Positions 9,322 through 16,709 of a stretch of 64,000 bases of DNA are shown in pieces. Origin of the DNA: Robiginitomaculum sp. (GTDB taxonomy: Bacteria > Pseudomonadota > Alphaproteobacteria > Caulobacterales > Maricaulaceae); the NCBI GenBank assembly GCA_021776565.1, contig JAJFFQ010000005.1:1-64000 (forward strand), given 5' to 3'. Both the position numbers and the translations under genes were made by a program. The notes beneath the pieces were generated by a model. The model saw only the letters and a program-made list of their open reading frames with translations, did not search any database and was not told where the DNA came from. The first letter of the stretch is position 1, and each line of letters opens with the position of its first letter.

Positions 9322-9780
9322 TCAATTCTTTGGCGTGTTGCCCATGAGGTAACGCGGCCCGGCGCCCCATTTCTGGGCCACGTCTTGTGCATTATAGAGC
9401 GCACACTTTTTCAAGGATAAACAGCCGCAACCAATGCAGCCGGTCAGTTTTTCCCTGAGCAGGGTCAGGCTTTCAATGCGTTCATCAATTTTGCGACCAA
9501 AGCTGCGGCTGATGCGTTGCCAATCTTTTTTCGTAGGCGTGCGCCCTTGAGGAAGTAACGCCAGTTCTTCGCGAATTTGGCTTAGCGAAAACCCTAACTT
9601 TTGCGTGATAATGACAAAGGATATACGGCGAATGTCGGCTGGCTCAAACACCCGCCGCCCACCAGCATCGCGCGTGGATTGCACCAAACCCTCCATCTCG
9701 TAATGGCGGATGGCTGATACCGTAATGCCAGTTCGATCAGCCACTTTGCCGATCAGAAATCCCTTGCGTGATGCGGTCAT
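9322..9780 (-). CDS. soxR: Redox-sensitive transcriptional activator SoxR
   Basis: MerR-family regulator of 152 residues: N-terminal winged-helix (GKVADRTGITVSAIRHYEMEG), dimerisation helix, and the diagnostic [2Fe-2S] cluster motif CIGCGCLSLKKC (C-x2-C-x-C-x5-C) near residue 120. Oxidation of the cluster by redox-cycling compounds switches SoxR to an activator. The ATG at 9780 follows AGGAGG by 5 nt, which decides against the GTG six bases upstream. It is divergent from the VOC-fold gene, and the intergenic DNA carries a perfect SoxR operator, so that gene is the likely direct target. No soxS gene is present, as usual outside enterobacteria. Confidence 0.96.
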   Translation of the reverse strand: MTASRKGFLIGKVADRTGITVSAIRHYEMEGLVQSTRDAGGRRVFEPADIRRISFVIITQKLGFSLSQIREELALLPQGRTPTKKDWQRISRSFGRKIDERIESLTLLREKLTGCIGCGCLSLKKCALYNAQDVAQKWGAGPRYLMGNTPKN

Positions 9781-9802
9781 ATTCACCTCCTGAAAAAAAC
9801 AC

Positions 9803-9833
9803 TTGACCTCAAGTTAACTTGAGGTCGTAGATT
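9803..9833 (+). promoter_or_regulatory. SoxR operator inside a MerR-type promoter
   Basis: A perfect 20-bp palindrome ACCTCAAGTTAACTTGAGGT (9806-9825) lies within a promoter with -35 TTGACC (9803-9808) and -10 TAGATT (9828-9833) separated by 19 bp, the overlong spacer characteristic of MerR-family activated promoters. The core equals the known E. coli soxS SoxR box. The promoter points at the VOC gene; the same dyad could also autoregulate soxR on the other strand. Confidence 0.93.
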
Positions 9834-9873
9834 AGATTCAAACCCTAGGCAAGCATTGAAAAAGGAGGTCATC

Positions 9874-10332
9874 ATGACCGCAAGCGTCTTGGAACATATC
9901 AATATAACCGTTCGTGACCCACAAATAACCGCCGCGCGGCTTTGTGCGCTGTTTGGTTGGAAAATCAGATGGTCAGGAAACGCCATTAATAATGGTTATA
10001 CCGTGCATGTAGGCGGCAAAAACTCCTACCTTGCCATCTATTGCAAAGGATCGCCCATACGGCAAAATACCAGCAGTTATTCGCGAATTGGCGGTCTTAA
10101 TCATATTGGAATGGTGGTTAACGATCTGGATAAGGTGGAGCGAAAGGTCGAAAAAGCCGGGTTTGAGACCTATTCTTTTGGCGATTATGAACCGGGTAGG
10201 CGGTTTTATTTTCGTGATCCTGATGGGATTGAATTTGAGGTTATCAGCTATCAGCCAAAGTTCTCAAACTGGAAACATGACTTTTTCAAAAGATTGGGCG
10301 TGATGTCCGAATATGGAAGCTTGAGGAAATGA
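9874..10332 (+). CDS. VOC-superfamily (glyoxalase/bleomycin-resistance fold) protein
   Basis: A 152-residue protein with one VOC domain pair of beta-alpha-beta-beta-beta units: VLEHINITVRDP at the N terminus supplies the first metal-type His, GGLNHIGMVVNDL starts the second unit, and FRDPDGIEFEVISY provides the usual C-terminal Glu. Members are metal-dependent lyases, dioxygenases or drug-binding proteins; the exact reaction cannot be assigned. The ATG at 9874 follows a strong AGGAGG by 5 nt. It is transcribed from the SoxR-type promoter just upstream, so a role in detoxifying a redox-active compound or electrophile is a reasonable inference. Confidence 0.85.
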   Translation: MTASVLEHINITVRDPQITAARLCALFGWKIRWSGNAINNGYTVHVGGKNSYLAIYCKGSPIRQNTSSYSRIGGLNHIGMVVNDLDKVERKVEKAGFETYSFGDYEPGRRFYFRDPDGIEFEVISYQPKFSNWKHDFFKRLGVMSEYGSLRK

Positions 10333-10359
10333 ATAACTGGCCACTGACGCGGTGCGGGA

Positions 10360-11118
10360 TCATTCATCGCCCTCAACCATATCATGAGTAATGCCAAGGG
10401 CCTGATCCAGCGCATCGTGTAACAAGATCAGCGATTCTGTTACCGGTACCACTGCGAACACGGCATAGTGCGCATATCGATCCCTGTTATCGACAAACGT
10501 GTTCATGAACCCTTGGTCGGCTTTCATAGCATCTACATCGCATCGTGCGCCCGTCCTGATTTTAGGTACGGAATTTTTATCGCGAATTGTCTCAAGTTGA
10601 ATGAGCTTTGGGAAACCGCGCGCCAATGTGAAAATGTTTCTGTTCACCGCATCAATCACATCACCACCGCGCAAGGCGCTCTGATTGAACCGCGTAATTG
10701 CCGCCCGAACGCCTTTTGCCTGCAGAGCATCAAAACGCCCGGTTGATAAAAGCTCAGTTATTGTTGGCAGGTCTGCTGTCGGGTTTGAATAGATATGTGA
10801 TTCAGCTATTGCTTCACATTCAGCGTCTGTCAGTGCCTGGCGATCCGACTGGTTTTGCAAAACCGCAACGACACTGGTTAATGCCAGTTGATTGTCTTGT
10901 ACATCCATAATGTAGCGAAATCTGTCCTGGGTTAATTGCACAACCTCGCCATGCAGCCTGTTCAAATAACCTTTCTCGCTTTCCCGCTGGCCAGCGTTGG
11001 TGGCCCATTGCTGAACCTGAAAACCCATAAACACACCGACCACGACAATGACGAAGTCAATGCCAACGGCAAACCAGTTCTGGTCGGTTACATGCTTCAT
11101 AACGCGGCGCAGGATCAT
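10360..11118 (-). CDS. Membrane-anchored protein co-translated with ParDE, unknown function
   Basis: A 252-residue protein with one N-terminal transmembrane helix (residues about 17-36, FAVGIDFVIVVVGVFMGFQV) followed by a long soluble, mostly helical domain rich in Gln, Arg and Asp. The ILRRVMKHVTDQNW-FAVGIDFVIVVVGVF start resembles a widespread proteobacterial family (DUF6090-like) without known function. Its ATG overlaps the stop of the ParE gene by 4 nt (ATGA), so it is the third gene of a translationally coupled parD-parE operon. It converges with the VOC gene, 27 bp apart. Confidence 0.75.
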   Translation of the reverse strand: MILRRVMKHVTDQNWFAVGIDFVIVVVGVFMGFQVQQWATNAGQRESEKGYLNRLHGEVVQLTQDRFRYIMDVQDNQLALTSVVAVLQNQSDRQALTDAECEAIAESHIYSNPTADLPTITELLSTGRFDALQAKGVRAAITRFNQSALRGGDVIDAVNRNIFTLARGFPKLIQLETIRDKNSVPKIRTGARCDVDAMKADQGFMNTFVDNRDRYAHYAVFAVVPVTESLILLHDALDQALGITHDMVEGDE

Positions 11119-11438
11119 TTCAACCTCTCAATCAAATCTGGCAGGTTTGAGCTTTCATGCAAAAACTCAATAATTTCCAGCAATTCATCTGTTTGGCGCA
11201 AAATAATGAAATGACCGCCTTCACGATAAAACGTTAGTCCCTCGACGTCCGAACGGCCTGGCATCAACAAACCGCAAGAGCGCGGATGAGGCGGTGTGCC
11301 AACAGCAATCGCATCTATCTGTTTTATCAGTCCATCGCGGTAAGCAAGTGCTTGCGCCTGGCCAAAGCGGTCGAATGTCCAGACTGCAATATCGATAAGG
11401 CTTTGTTCTGCCTGTGGTGTTAACCGCCATGGCTTCAT
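11115..11438 (-). CDS. parE: ParE/RelE-superfamily toxin
   Basis: A 107-residue protein of the ParE type: it opens with LTPQAEQSLIDIAVWTFDRFG (family pattern of helix 1-2), has ALAYRDGLIKQIDAIA, then a Gly/Arg-rich strand region and YREGGHFIILRQTDELLEIIEFLHE, the typical beta-sheet core. ParE toxins poison DNA gyrase. It follows the ParD gene with a 4-nt ATGA overlap, the normal antitoxin-first order, and is itself overlapped by the downstream membrane protein gene. Confidence 0.9.
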   Translation of the reverse strand: MKPWRLTPQAEQSLIDIAVWTFDRFGQAQALAYRDGLIKQIDAIAVGTPPHPRSCGLLMPGRSDVEGLTFYREGGHFIILRQTDELLEIIEFLHESSNLPDLIERLK

Positions 11439-11719
11439 GAGGTTGTTTTGTTACACGCGGTGTCAAAGGCGCGCCGCACGGCGTCCTCGCCCGAGCCTTG
11501 CGCGAATACGCCCCTGTCGGCCTGATCGAGTGCTTTGTCTATACGCACGCGAATTTCCATAAGGTTAGCCTGATGACGCTCGCGCCCGTCGCGTAAGGCA
11601 CGCAAACCGTCGCGCATGACTTCGCTGGCGCTTTTATATTCACCAGCGGCGACAAGAGCGTCGACCCACCGATCCCATTCTGCCGTCAGGGCAATGCTCT
11701 TGGCGTGTTGAGCAGGCAT
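11435..11719 (-). CDS. parD: ParD-family antitoxin
   Basis: A 94-residue ribbon-helix-helix antitoxin: KSIALTAEWDRWVDALVAAGEYKSASEVMRDGLRAL is a full CopG/ParD DNA-binding domain, followed by a charged C-terminal tail that should wrap the toxin. The ATG at 11719 lies 6 nt after AGGAG, which is better than the start ten codons upstream. It should repress its own operon. The 134 bp separating its start side from the next genes upstream hold the promoter but no clear operator that I could pick out. Confidence 0.9.
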   Translation of the reverse strand: MPAQHAKSIALTAEWDRWVDALVAAGEYKSASEVMRDGLRALRDGRERHQANLMEIRVRIDKALDQADRGVFAQGSGEDAVRRAFDTACNKTTS

Positions 11720-11853
11720 GTTTCGCTCCTGTGCATAACGAAGTTTCAACAGTAATATAAAGCAGGGTAGTAATAATTACCACCCTTGTTTGCAAAACTC
11801 TAAAAAGCAATCAACCGGCTCTGGTGTTTAACGTATTGGAATGCAGAAAACAC

Positions 11854-12069
11854 CTAAAACCGGCCCCGGCCCTTGCCGGTTTCAATACCAAACATGTTGG
11901 CCAGATGCACCAGCATGACAATAGCGACCACAAGGGCGATCATATAGACCGGCTTCCAGCTAAACAGGATCGGGTTGCCCGGCTCACGCGGGCGGCTGTC
12001 GCGCCAGGCACCAAAGGCAAACACGAAAACGGCCAGGACGAGGACAATCAGGGTTATGGTCAATGTCAT
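11854..12069 (-). CDS. Small two-helix membrane protein
   Basis: A 71-residue protein with two hydrophobic segments (LTITLIVLVLAVFVFAFGAW and YMIALVVAIVMLVHLANMFG) separated by a short charged loop with SRPREPGNP, and a basic Gly/Arg tail. I do not recognise a function. The ATG at 12069 is chosen because the longer upstream reading frame overlaps the glycosyltransferase gene and looks non-coding. It lies 31 bp downstream of that gene on the same strand. Confidence 0.6.
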   Translation of the reverse strand: MTLTITLIVLVLAVFVFAFGAWRDSRPREPGNPILFSWKPVYMIALVVAIVMLVHLANMFGIETGKGRGRF

Positions 12070-12100
12070 AATGTTATATTTGAGCGTCCGCCAGACATTA

Positions 12101-13594
12101 TCAAGGTCGGCGTTTAGCCTTTGGCGGTGGGCAGAACCCGTGCCGGGTTTTTTCCCAGTGGAAGGGACGAATGACAATATCCACCAGGGCTTTGGCCATG
12201 GCCCAGCTTTGCATTGACCAATAAAGCACTGCGCCCGGTAAATCCCCAATGGTCACAGCAAATCCGGCGCGCCTTGCCCCGACGCCCAGCATTATAATCC
12301 CGACCACAAATCCGCTTGCAGCAAGCCCATAATCAGCCAGGGACAGCATGCTGCCCAGCCATGGCGAAAGAACAAGGCTAATGATGAGTAAAATAGAAAA
12401 AGACGCATGGCCCAATGCCGCCAGAACAGCGGTGCCCAGCGTCATGGTTATGGATAGCATACCGGCCAGTGCATTTTGCCTGGCCGGGCGGCGCATATGC
12501 ACGCCTAAAGTTTGCATATAGCCCTTGAGCCAGCGCGAGCGTTGGCGACGCCAAGGCCCCGGGCGCGAAACCGCTTCTTCGCGTGTTGGCGGAATAATGG
12601 CATCCAGATGCCATCCGTTTGCGCTTAACCGATAACCAAGATCAGCATCTTCGGTGACGTTATAGGGATCCCAGGCCCCTACATGACGCAAGGCAGAGCA
12701 GCGAAAATGGTTGCTGGTGCCGCCAAGGGGAAAGGGCAAGCCAAGGCGCGCCATGGCCGGAAGCAGCACCTGAAAATGCGCCGCATATTCAAGCGCGAAC
12801 TGGTGAGTCAACCAGTTCTGATCGGCATTATAATACGACAACGGTGCCTGCACACAGCCCAGACGGCCCGTTGCATCGCATGCAAACGCGCGCGCCGCAT
12901 GTAGTAACTGATCGGGGTGCGGGCGATCTTCGGCATCATAAATGCTCACCAGTTCACCTCTGGCTCTGGCAAAGCCGACATTGAGCGCCTTTGGCTTGGT
13001 TTGCGGGCCAACGGGTGGCACGATGAGAATTTCCCATTCAGGGCCAAGCACACGACCTTTAAGTGCCTGAATGGTTTGCTTGTCGTCGGCCTCCAGCAAC
13101 AGCTTCACATCCAGTTTTAACTTTGGATAATTGAGCGCCCCGATGGCCTCGCATAAACCACCCAGAACCTCGGTTTCCCGGTAAAGCGGGATCAGTATGG
13201 TATACACAGGCAGATCGCTCTGCGGCGGTAATGTGCATGTGGTTTTGGGCCGTGATGACAGCATCAGCATGAGTATACGAAACGCAATAGAGACCGAAAA
13301 AAATAACCAGAGAAAATGATGTACAAACAGTGCCGTTGCCTGTGGGGCAATTATCACCAGGCCAGCCAGAAAACCAAGCAACCCGGCCAGTGCCATACGT
13401 TGCGCCCGGGTAATTCCAAGGGCCGCAGATGCCAGTGGGTCGCCATGGCGCAATTGTCCAGCGGCCATAGCCGTAGCCTTGCAACCGAGCTTATGAACCT
13501 GTGCTGCACCAACACCTTGCCTGTATGACTGCCTCTGACCAGAGGCGTCATGGTTCCAGGTTCGCTTTGGGCGAACCGCCATTTTGAATTTCAC
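12101..13594 (-). CDS. Membrane family-2 glycosyltransferase
   Basis: A 497-residue inner-membrane enzyme with two N-terminal membrane helices (about residues 68-110), a GT2 catalytic domain (about 128-360), and a C-terminal block of three or four helices (about 385-475). Catalytic-site signatures are the nucleotide-binding VYTILIPLYRE, DAED at 220-223 in the DxD position, TEDADLG as the base region, and RQRSRWLKG, the (Q/R)xxRW product-site motif of processive GT2 enzymes. A processive beta-glycan or similar polymer synthase is inferred; no partner genes are nearby. The GTG at 13594 lies 6 nt after GGAGG, whereas the ATG four codons later has no well-placed site. Confidence 0.88.
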   Translation of the reverse strand: MKFKMAVRPKRTWNHDASGQRQSYRQGVGAAQVHKLGCKATAMAAGQLRHGDPLASAALGITRAQRMALAGLLGFLAGLVIIAPQATALFVHHFLWLFFSVSIAFRILMLMLSSRPKTTCTLPPQSDLPVYTILIPLYRETEVLGGLCEAIGALNYPKLKLDVKLLLEADDKQTIQALKGRVLGPEWEILIVPPVGPQTKPKALNVGFARARGELVSIYDAEDRPHPDQLLHAARAFACDATGRLGCVQAPLSYYNADQNWLTHQFALEYAAHFQVLLPAMARLGLPFPLGGTSNHFRCSALRHVGAWDPYNVTEDADLGYRLSANGWHLDAIIPPTREEAVSRPGPWRRQRSRWLKGYMQTLGVHMRRPARQNALAGMLSITMTLGTAVLAALGHASFSILLIISLVLSPWLGSMLSLADYGLAASGFVVGIIMLGVGARRAGFAVTIGDLPGAVLYWSMQSWAMAKALVDIVIRPFHWEKTRHGFCPPPKAKRRP

Positions 13595-13756
13595 CCCGTT
13601 CCTCCCCGTAAAGGAAAAGTAACATTACCGCATGAACAAAGCGAATCATTATTGAAAATAGGCAATCATCACTTGGATAGAGGTTTTATAGTCCGTATTG
13701 TTCATTAACTAAACTTGTTTAGTCGGGTTAGCCATGTCCGCAAAAGCGTGCCTTTT

Positions 13757-13796
13757 TTTGCGCTATCGCGGTGCTGACGCTTAGCTTTTGAGCGCG
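13757..13796. repeat. 40-bp repeat copy 2, intergenic
   Basis: Second copy of the repeat found inside the dehydrogenase gene (39 of 40 identical), here in non-coding DNA and in the same plus-strand orientation. It starts within a run of seven T. The surrounding 13595-13933 interval holds no recognisable gene. Confidence 0.9.
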
Positions 13797-13933
13797 GCTC
13801 TGTGTTCACCCTCCCGGCGACAACCGGTAGATCAGCACTGCAGCTTTTGTGGCATTGCGTTTGAGGGTACTCATATCGGATAAGGCTATTGCCTTTGCGG
13901 AATGACAGGGATGGATGTTTTTGCCGTCTCAGC

Positions 13934-14018
13934 TTGTCATTACCCGATTTTATTCGGGTAATCCAGAGCGGCGTTACAAAGCAGGACTGGATTACCGGGA
14001 CAAGCCCGGTAATGACAA
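13934..14018. repeat. 85-bp palindromic intergenic repeat element
   Basis: Outer inverted ends TTGTCATTACC and GGTAATGACAA are perfect over 11 bp. Inside, TTACCCG/CGGGTAA and ATTACCGGG/CCCGGTAAT make further arms and ATCCAG/CTGGAT pairs across the centre. This is the TTGTCATTACC flavour of the same class of alphaproteobacterial palindromic elements as the one at 8215-8346. The element is translatable on the plus strand but no gene is implied. Confidence 0.8.
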
Positions 14019-14054
14019 TACGAGGTTGTTTTTAACGCCAAAACAGGAGGGAAA

Positions 14055-14165
14055 ATCCCGAAAAATCAAGCGAGTAATGGCACTGTGGATGTCAGCCCCG
14101 AAGCCCTTTATACCGATTTATTGGCTGCCGGGAAGTTAAAGTGTGAGGACGAGGCGGTTAGATGA
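14055..14165 (+). pseudogene. Possible decayed gene fragment
   Basis: A 36-codon open frame ends at a TGA at 14163-14165 and reads protein-like (VDVSPEALYTDLLAAGKL). A strong AGGAGG (14045-14050) lies 4 nt before an ATC codon where an ATG would be expected. The LY..L.AAGKL pattern is loosely like the N terminus of AFG1/ZapE-type ATPases, but the match is weak. I suggest a relic left after rearrangement by the adjacent repeats; chance is also possible. Confidence 0.2.
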
Positions 14166-14169
14166 AAAT

Positions 14170-14919
14170 TTATTTATACCAACTCAAAATTGCTGCACGG
14201 CTAGAGGCCAGAATATAAAGCCAGATGAGCCAACCGGGTATGGAAAGCCATGCGCCGTCAATTATATCTTCAACAATGCCGATCGCCGTAAATAGCCCTA
14301 AAACACCATAAAAGATCAAGGTCAACCAACTGGTTACTGGATGGTTGGTATGCCAAATCCATAAGGGAACGGGCAAATTTGCCCTAAATAGCTGGATAAC
14401 ACCCAGCACGATTGTCGTGACCGTCAAGTTTTTAAGCGCATGAGTGGTATACATCATGGGGATTGCAATGGAATCTGCCCAAATGGGTAATTGACCTCTG
14501 GTTAGTGCTGATAGATTTCGCTCAAAAGCCCCCAGAAGGATAAGCACTGTGCCAACCACAGCAATAAGAATGAACAACCACCGCCTTGAAGGGGTAGACC
14601 ATTTCTTCAAGCTATAGAGTTTGCGGAACACCAGAAAAAGATAAACGGCAAACAGGGCCAGGCCAAACGAAAGAAGCCCCTGACCTGCATCCAAGACAGG
14701 ATATTTTTTGGTACTGACACCCGCCAGTCGCTGATGCCAGTTTTCCATAAAGGCATCGTACTCTTCTTTTGGTAAAGCCTCCCAACTATAGTCAGATGTA
14801 ATGGTTCTTGCCAATTCTTCATTATGATACACTGGCATGATGCTGGAGAAAATAATCAGTGTAATTGCCACCAGAACCACAGCGATAGCAGACCAGAAGA
14901 ATACATTTTTAGTAAACAT
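14170..14919 (-). CDS. Polytopic membrane protein, unknown function
   Basis: A 249-residue protein with one N-terminal helix (VFFWSAIAVVLVAITLIIF), an extracytoplasmic loop of about 55 residues, and five or so further helices (LLSFGLALFAVYLFLVF, WLFILIAVVGTVLILLGAF, IPMMYTTHALKNLTVTTIVLGVI, SWLTLIFYGVLGLFTAIGIV, GWLIWLYILASSRAAILSW). I do not recognise the family. The ATG at 14919 follows an AAAAGGG site; the longer frame would run into pntB. It lies 31 bp downstream of pntB on the same strand and may be a tail gene of that operon. Confidence 0.75.
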   Translation of the reverse strand: MFTKNVFFWSAIAVVLVAITLIIFSSIMPVYHNEELARTITSDYSWEALPKEEYDAFMENWHQRLAGVSTKKYPVLDAGQGLLSFGLALFAVYLFLVFRKLYSLKKWSTPSRRWLFILIAVVGTVLILLGAFERNLSALTRGQLPIWADSIAIPMMYTTHALKNLTVTTIVLGVIQLFRANLPVPLWIWHTNHPVTSWLTLIFYGVLGLFTAIGIVEDIIDGAWLSIPGWLIWLYILASSRAAILSWYK

Positions 14920-14950
14920 AATACGCCCTTTTACAGGGACAAACTTACCC

Positions 14951-16360
14951 CTAAAGCGCCTTGTTGATCTCCTCGACCATTTTTTTGGCATCCATCAAGA
15001 GCATCATGGTGTTATCGCGGAAAAAGAGCGGGTTTTCGATACCGGCGTATCCGGCCCCCAGGGAGCGTTTGATAAACATCACCGTGCCGGCATTCCACAC
15101 GTTCAGCACCGGCATGCCGTAAATCGGCGAGGTGGGATCATCCTCGGCTGCGGGGTTGGTGACATCATTGGCGCCGATAACAAAGGCCACATCGGCGGTG
15201 CCAAACTCGGTATTGATATCCTCCAGCTCGAACACATCATCATAGGGCACATCGGCCTCGGCGAGGAGCACATTCATGTGCCCTGGCATACGCCCGGCCA
15301 CCGGGTGAATGGCGTATTTAACCTCGACGCCTTCTTCCTTGAGAAGGTTAGCCATTTCCTTTAGCGCGTGCTGGGCCTGGGCCACGGCCATGCCATAGCC
15401 GGGCACAATGATGACCTTGCCGGCATTTTTCATGATAAAGGCTGCATCTTCGGCGGCACCGCGCTTGACGTTACGCTCGACCCCGTCATCTTCGGCGGCG
15501 GCGGCAGTTTCGCCAAACCCGCCCATAATGACCGACAGAAATGAGCGGTTCATACCCTTGCACATAATGTAGGAGAGGATCGCCCCGGACGAGCCAACCA
15601 GCGCGCCTGTGATAAGCAATGCCGTATTTTCCAGCGTGAAACCCAAAGCAGCAGCAGCCCAGCCGGAATAGGAGTTCAGCATGGAGACCACCACCGGCAT
15701 ATCCGCGCCGCCAATGGGAATGATGAGCAGCACCCCAAAGACCAGCGCAACCAGTGTCAGTATCCAGAACAATGACTGTGCTTCCTGTCCTGTGCCATGG
15801 GTACCGCCGAGCATGAAGACCAGCACAATGGCAACGCCAAGCAGACCAAGATTGATAATATGCCGCAGGGGAAGAAGGATCGGCTTGCCGGACATGTTGC
15901 CGTTCAGTTTGGCAAAGGCGATGACCGAACCGGAGAACGTCACCGCACCAATAAACACGCCCAGGGATAATTCGATCAAGGATTGTAAATGCAGTGAGCC
16001 GTCCGGGTTGTTTATGCCAAAGGCCTCAGGCGCATAAAGCGCGGCGGCGGCAACAAAAACGGCGGCCATACCAACGAGGGAGTGAAAGGCGGCAACCAGT
16101 TGCGGCATGGCGGTCATGGCAATGCGCCGGGCAATCACCGCGCCGACCGTGCCGCCAATGGTTAGCCCGCCAAGGACAAGAACCAGAGTCATAAAGTCAA
16201 GACGAATGGCAAATAGCGTCGTCAGGATGGCAATGGCCATGCCGGCCATGCCGTAAAGATTGCCCCTGCGGGCGCTTTCCGGCGAGGCAAGCCCGCGCAA
16301 GGCCTGGATAAACAGAACCCCGGAAACCAGATAAAGAACAGCAGCAAGATTGGCACTCAT
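14951..16360 (-). CDS. pntB: NAD(P) transhydrogenase subunit beta
   Basis: A 469-residue inner-membrane subunit of proton-translocating transhydrogenase: nine or so helices in the first 270 residues, then the NADP(H)-binding domain III with VIIVPGYGMAVAQAQHAL (the GYGMAVAQAQ NADP loop), YAIHPVAGRMPGHMNVLLAEA and VIGANDVTNPAAEDDP near the C terminus. It couples hydride transfer from NADH to NADP+ to proton entry, supplying NADPH. It follows pntAB with a 6-bp gap in the order pntAA-pntAB-pntB, the split arrangement typical of alphaproteobacteria. Confidence 0.97.
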   Translation of the reverse strand: MSANLAAVLYLVSGVLFIQALRGLASPESARRGNLYGMAGMAIAILTTLFAIRLDFMTLVLVLGGLTIGGTVGAVIARRIAMTAMPQLVAAFHSLVGMAAVFVAAAALYAPEAFGINNPDGSLHLQSLIELSLGVFIGAVTFSGSVIAFAKLNGNMSGKPILLPLRHIINLGLLGVAIVLVFMLGGTHGTGQEAQSLFWILTLVALVFGVLLIIPIGGADMPVVVSMLNSYSGWAAAALGFTLENTALLITGALVGSSGAILSYIMCKGMNRSFLSVIMGGFGETAAAAEDDGVERNVKRGAAEDAAFIMKNAGKVIIVPGYGMAVAQAQHALKEMANLLKEEGVEVKYAIHPVAGRMPGHMNVLLAEADVPYDDVFELEDINTEFGTADVAFVIGANDVTNPAAEDDPTSPIYGMPVLNVWNAGTVMFIKRSLGAGYAGIENPLFFRDNTMMLLMDAKKMVEEINKAL

Positions 16361-16366
16361 AGCGGG

Positions 16367-16708
16367 TCAGCCCTTCTTTTTGTACATGGCCAGCATACGC
16401 TGGGTAACGAGAAAGCCACCGAATATATTTACCGACGCCAGGGTAATGGCGATGAAACCGAAAGCCCTCGTCATACCAAAGGCGGCTTTGACGCTCTCAT
16501 CCGATCCCATAAAGGCGTGGGCCGAGGCAGCGATCAGCGCACCAACGATGATGACCGAGGAAATGGCGTTGGTCACCGCCATGAGCGGCGTATGCAAGGC
16601 CGGAGTGACACTCCAGACGACAAAATAGCCGACAAAACAGGCCAGGGTGAAAATCGCCAGGCGGAAGACAAACGGATCCACGGCCAGGTCTGAGGCAATT
16701 GCGAGCAT
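16367..16708 (-). CDS. pntAB: NAD(P) transhydrogenase subunit alpha part 2
   Basis: A 113-residue membrane subunit with three hydrophobic segments: VFRLAIFTLACFVGYFVVW, PLMAVTNAISSVIIVGALIAA and FGFIAITLASVNIFGGFLVTQRML. This is the detached transmembrane part of the alpha subunit. The ATG at 16708 follows AAGGA by 8 nt and starts one base after the stop of pntAA, so translation is coupled. Confidence 0.95.
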   Translation of the reverse strand: MLAIASDLAVDPFVFRLAIFTLACFVGYFVVWSVTPALHTPLMAVTNAISSVIIVGALIAASAHAFMGSDESVKAAFGMTRAFGFIAITLASVNIFGGFLVTQRMLAMYKKKG

Positions 16709-16709
16709 G

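Noticed and set aside
13915-14139. 74-residue plus-strand ORF rich in Arg and Lys
   Set aside because: It is translated through the palindromic repeat element; such frames are common artefacts of these repeats.
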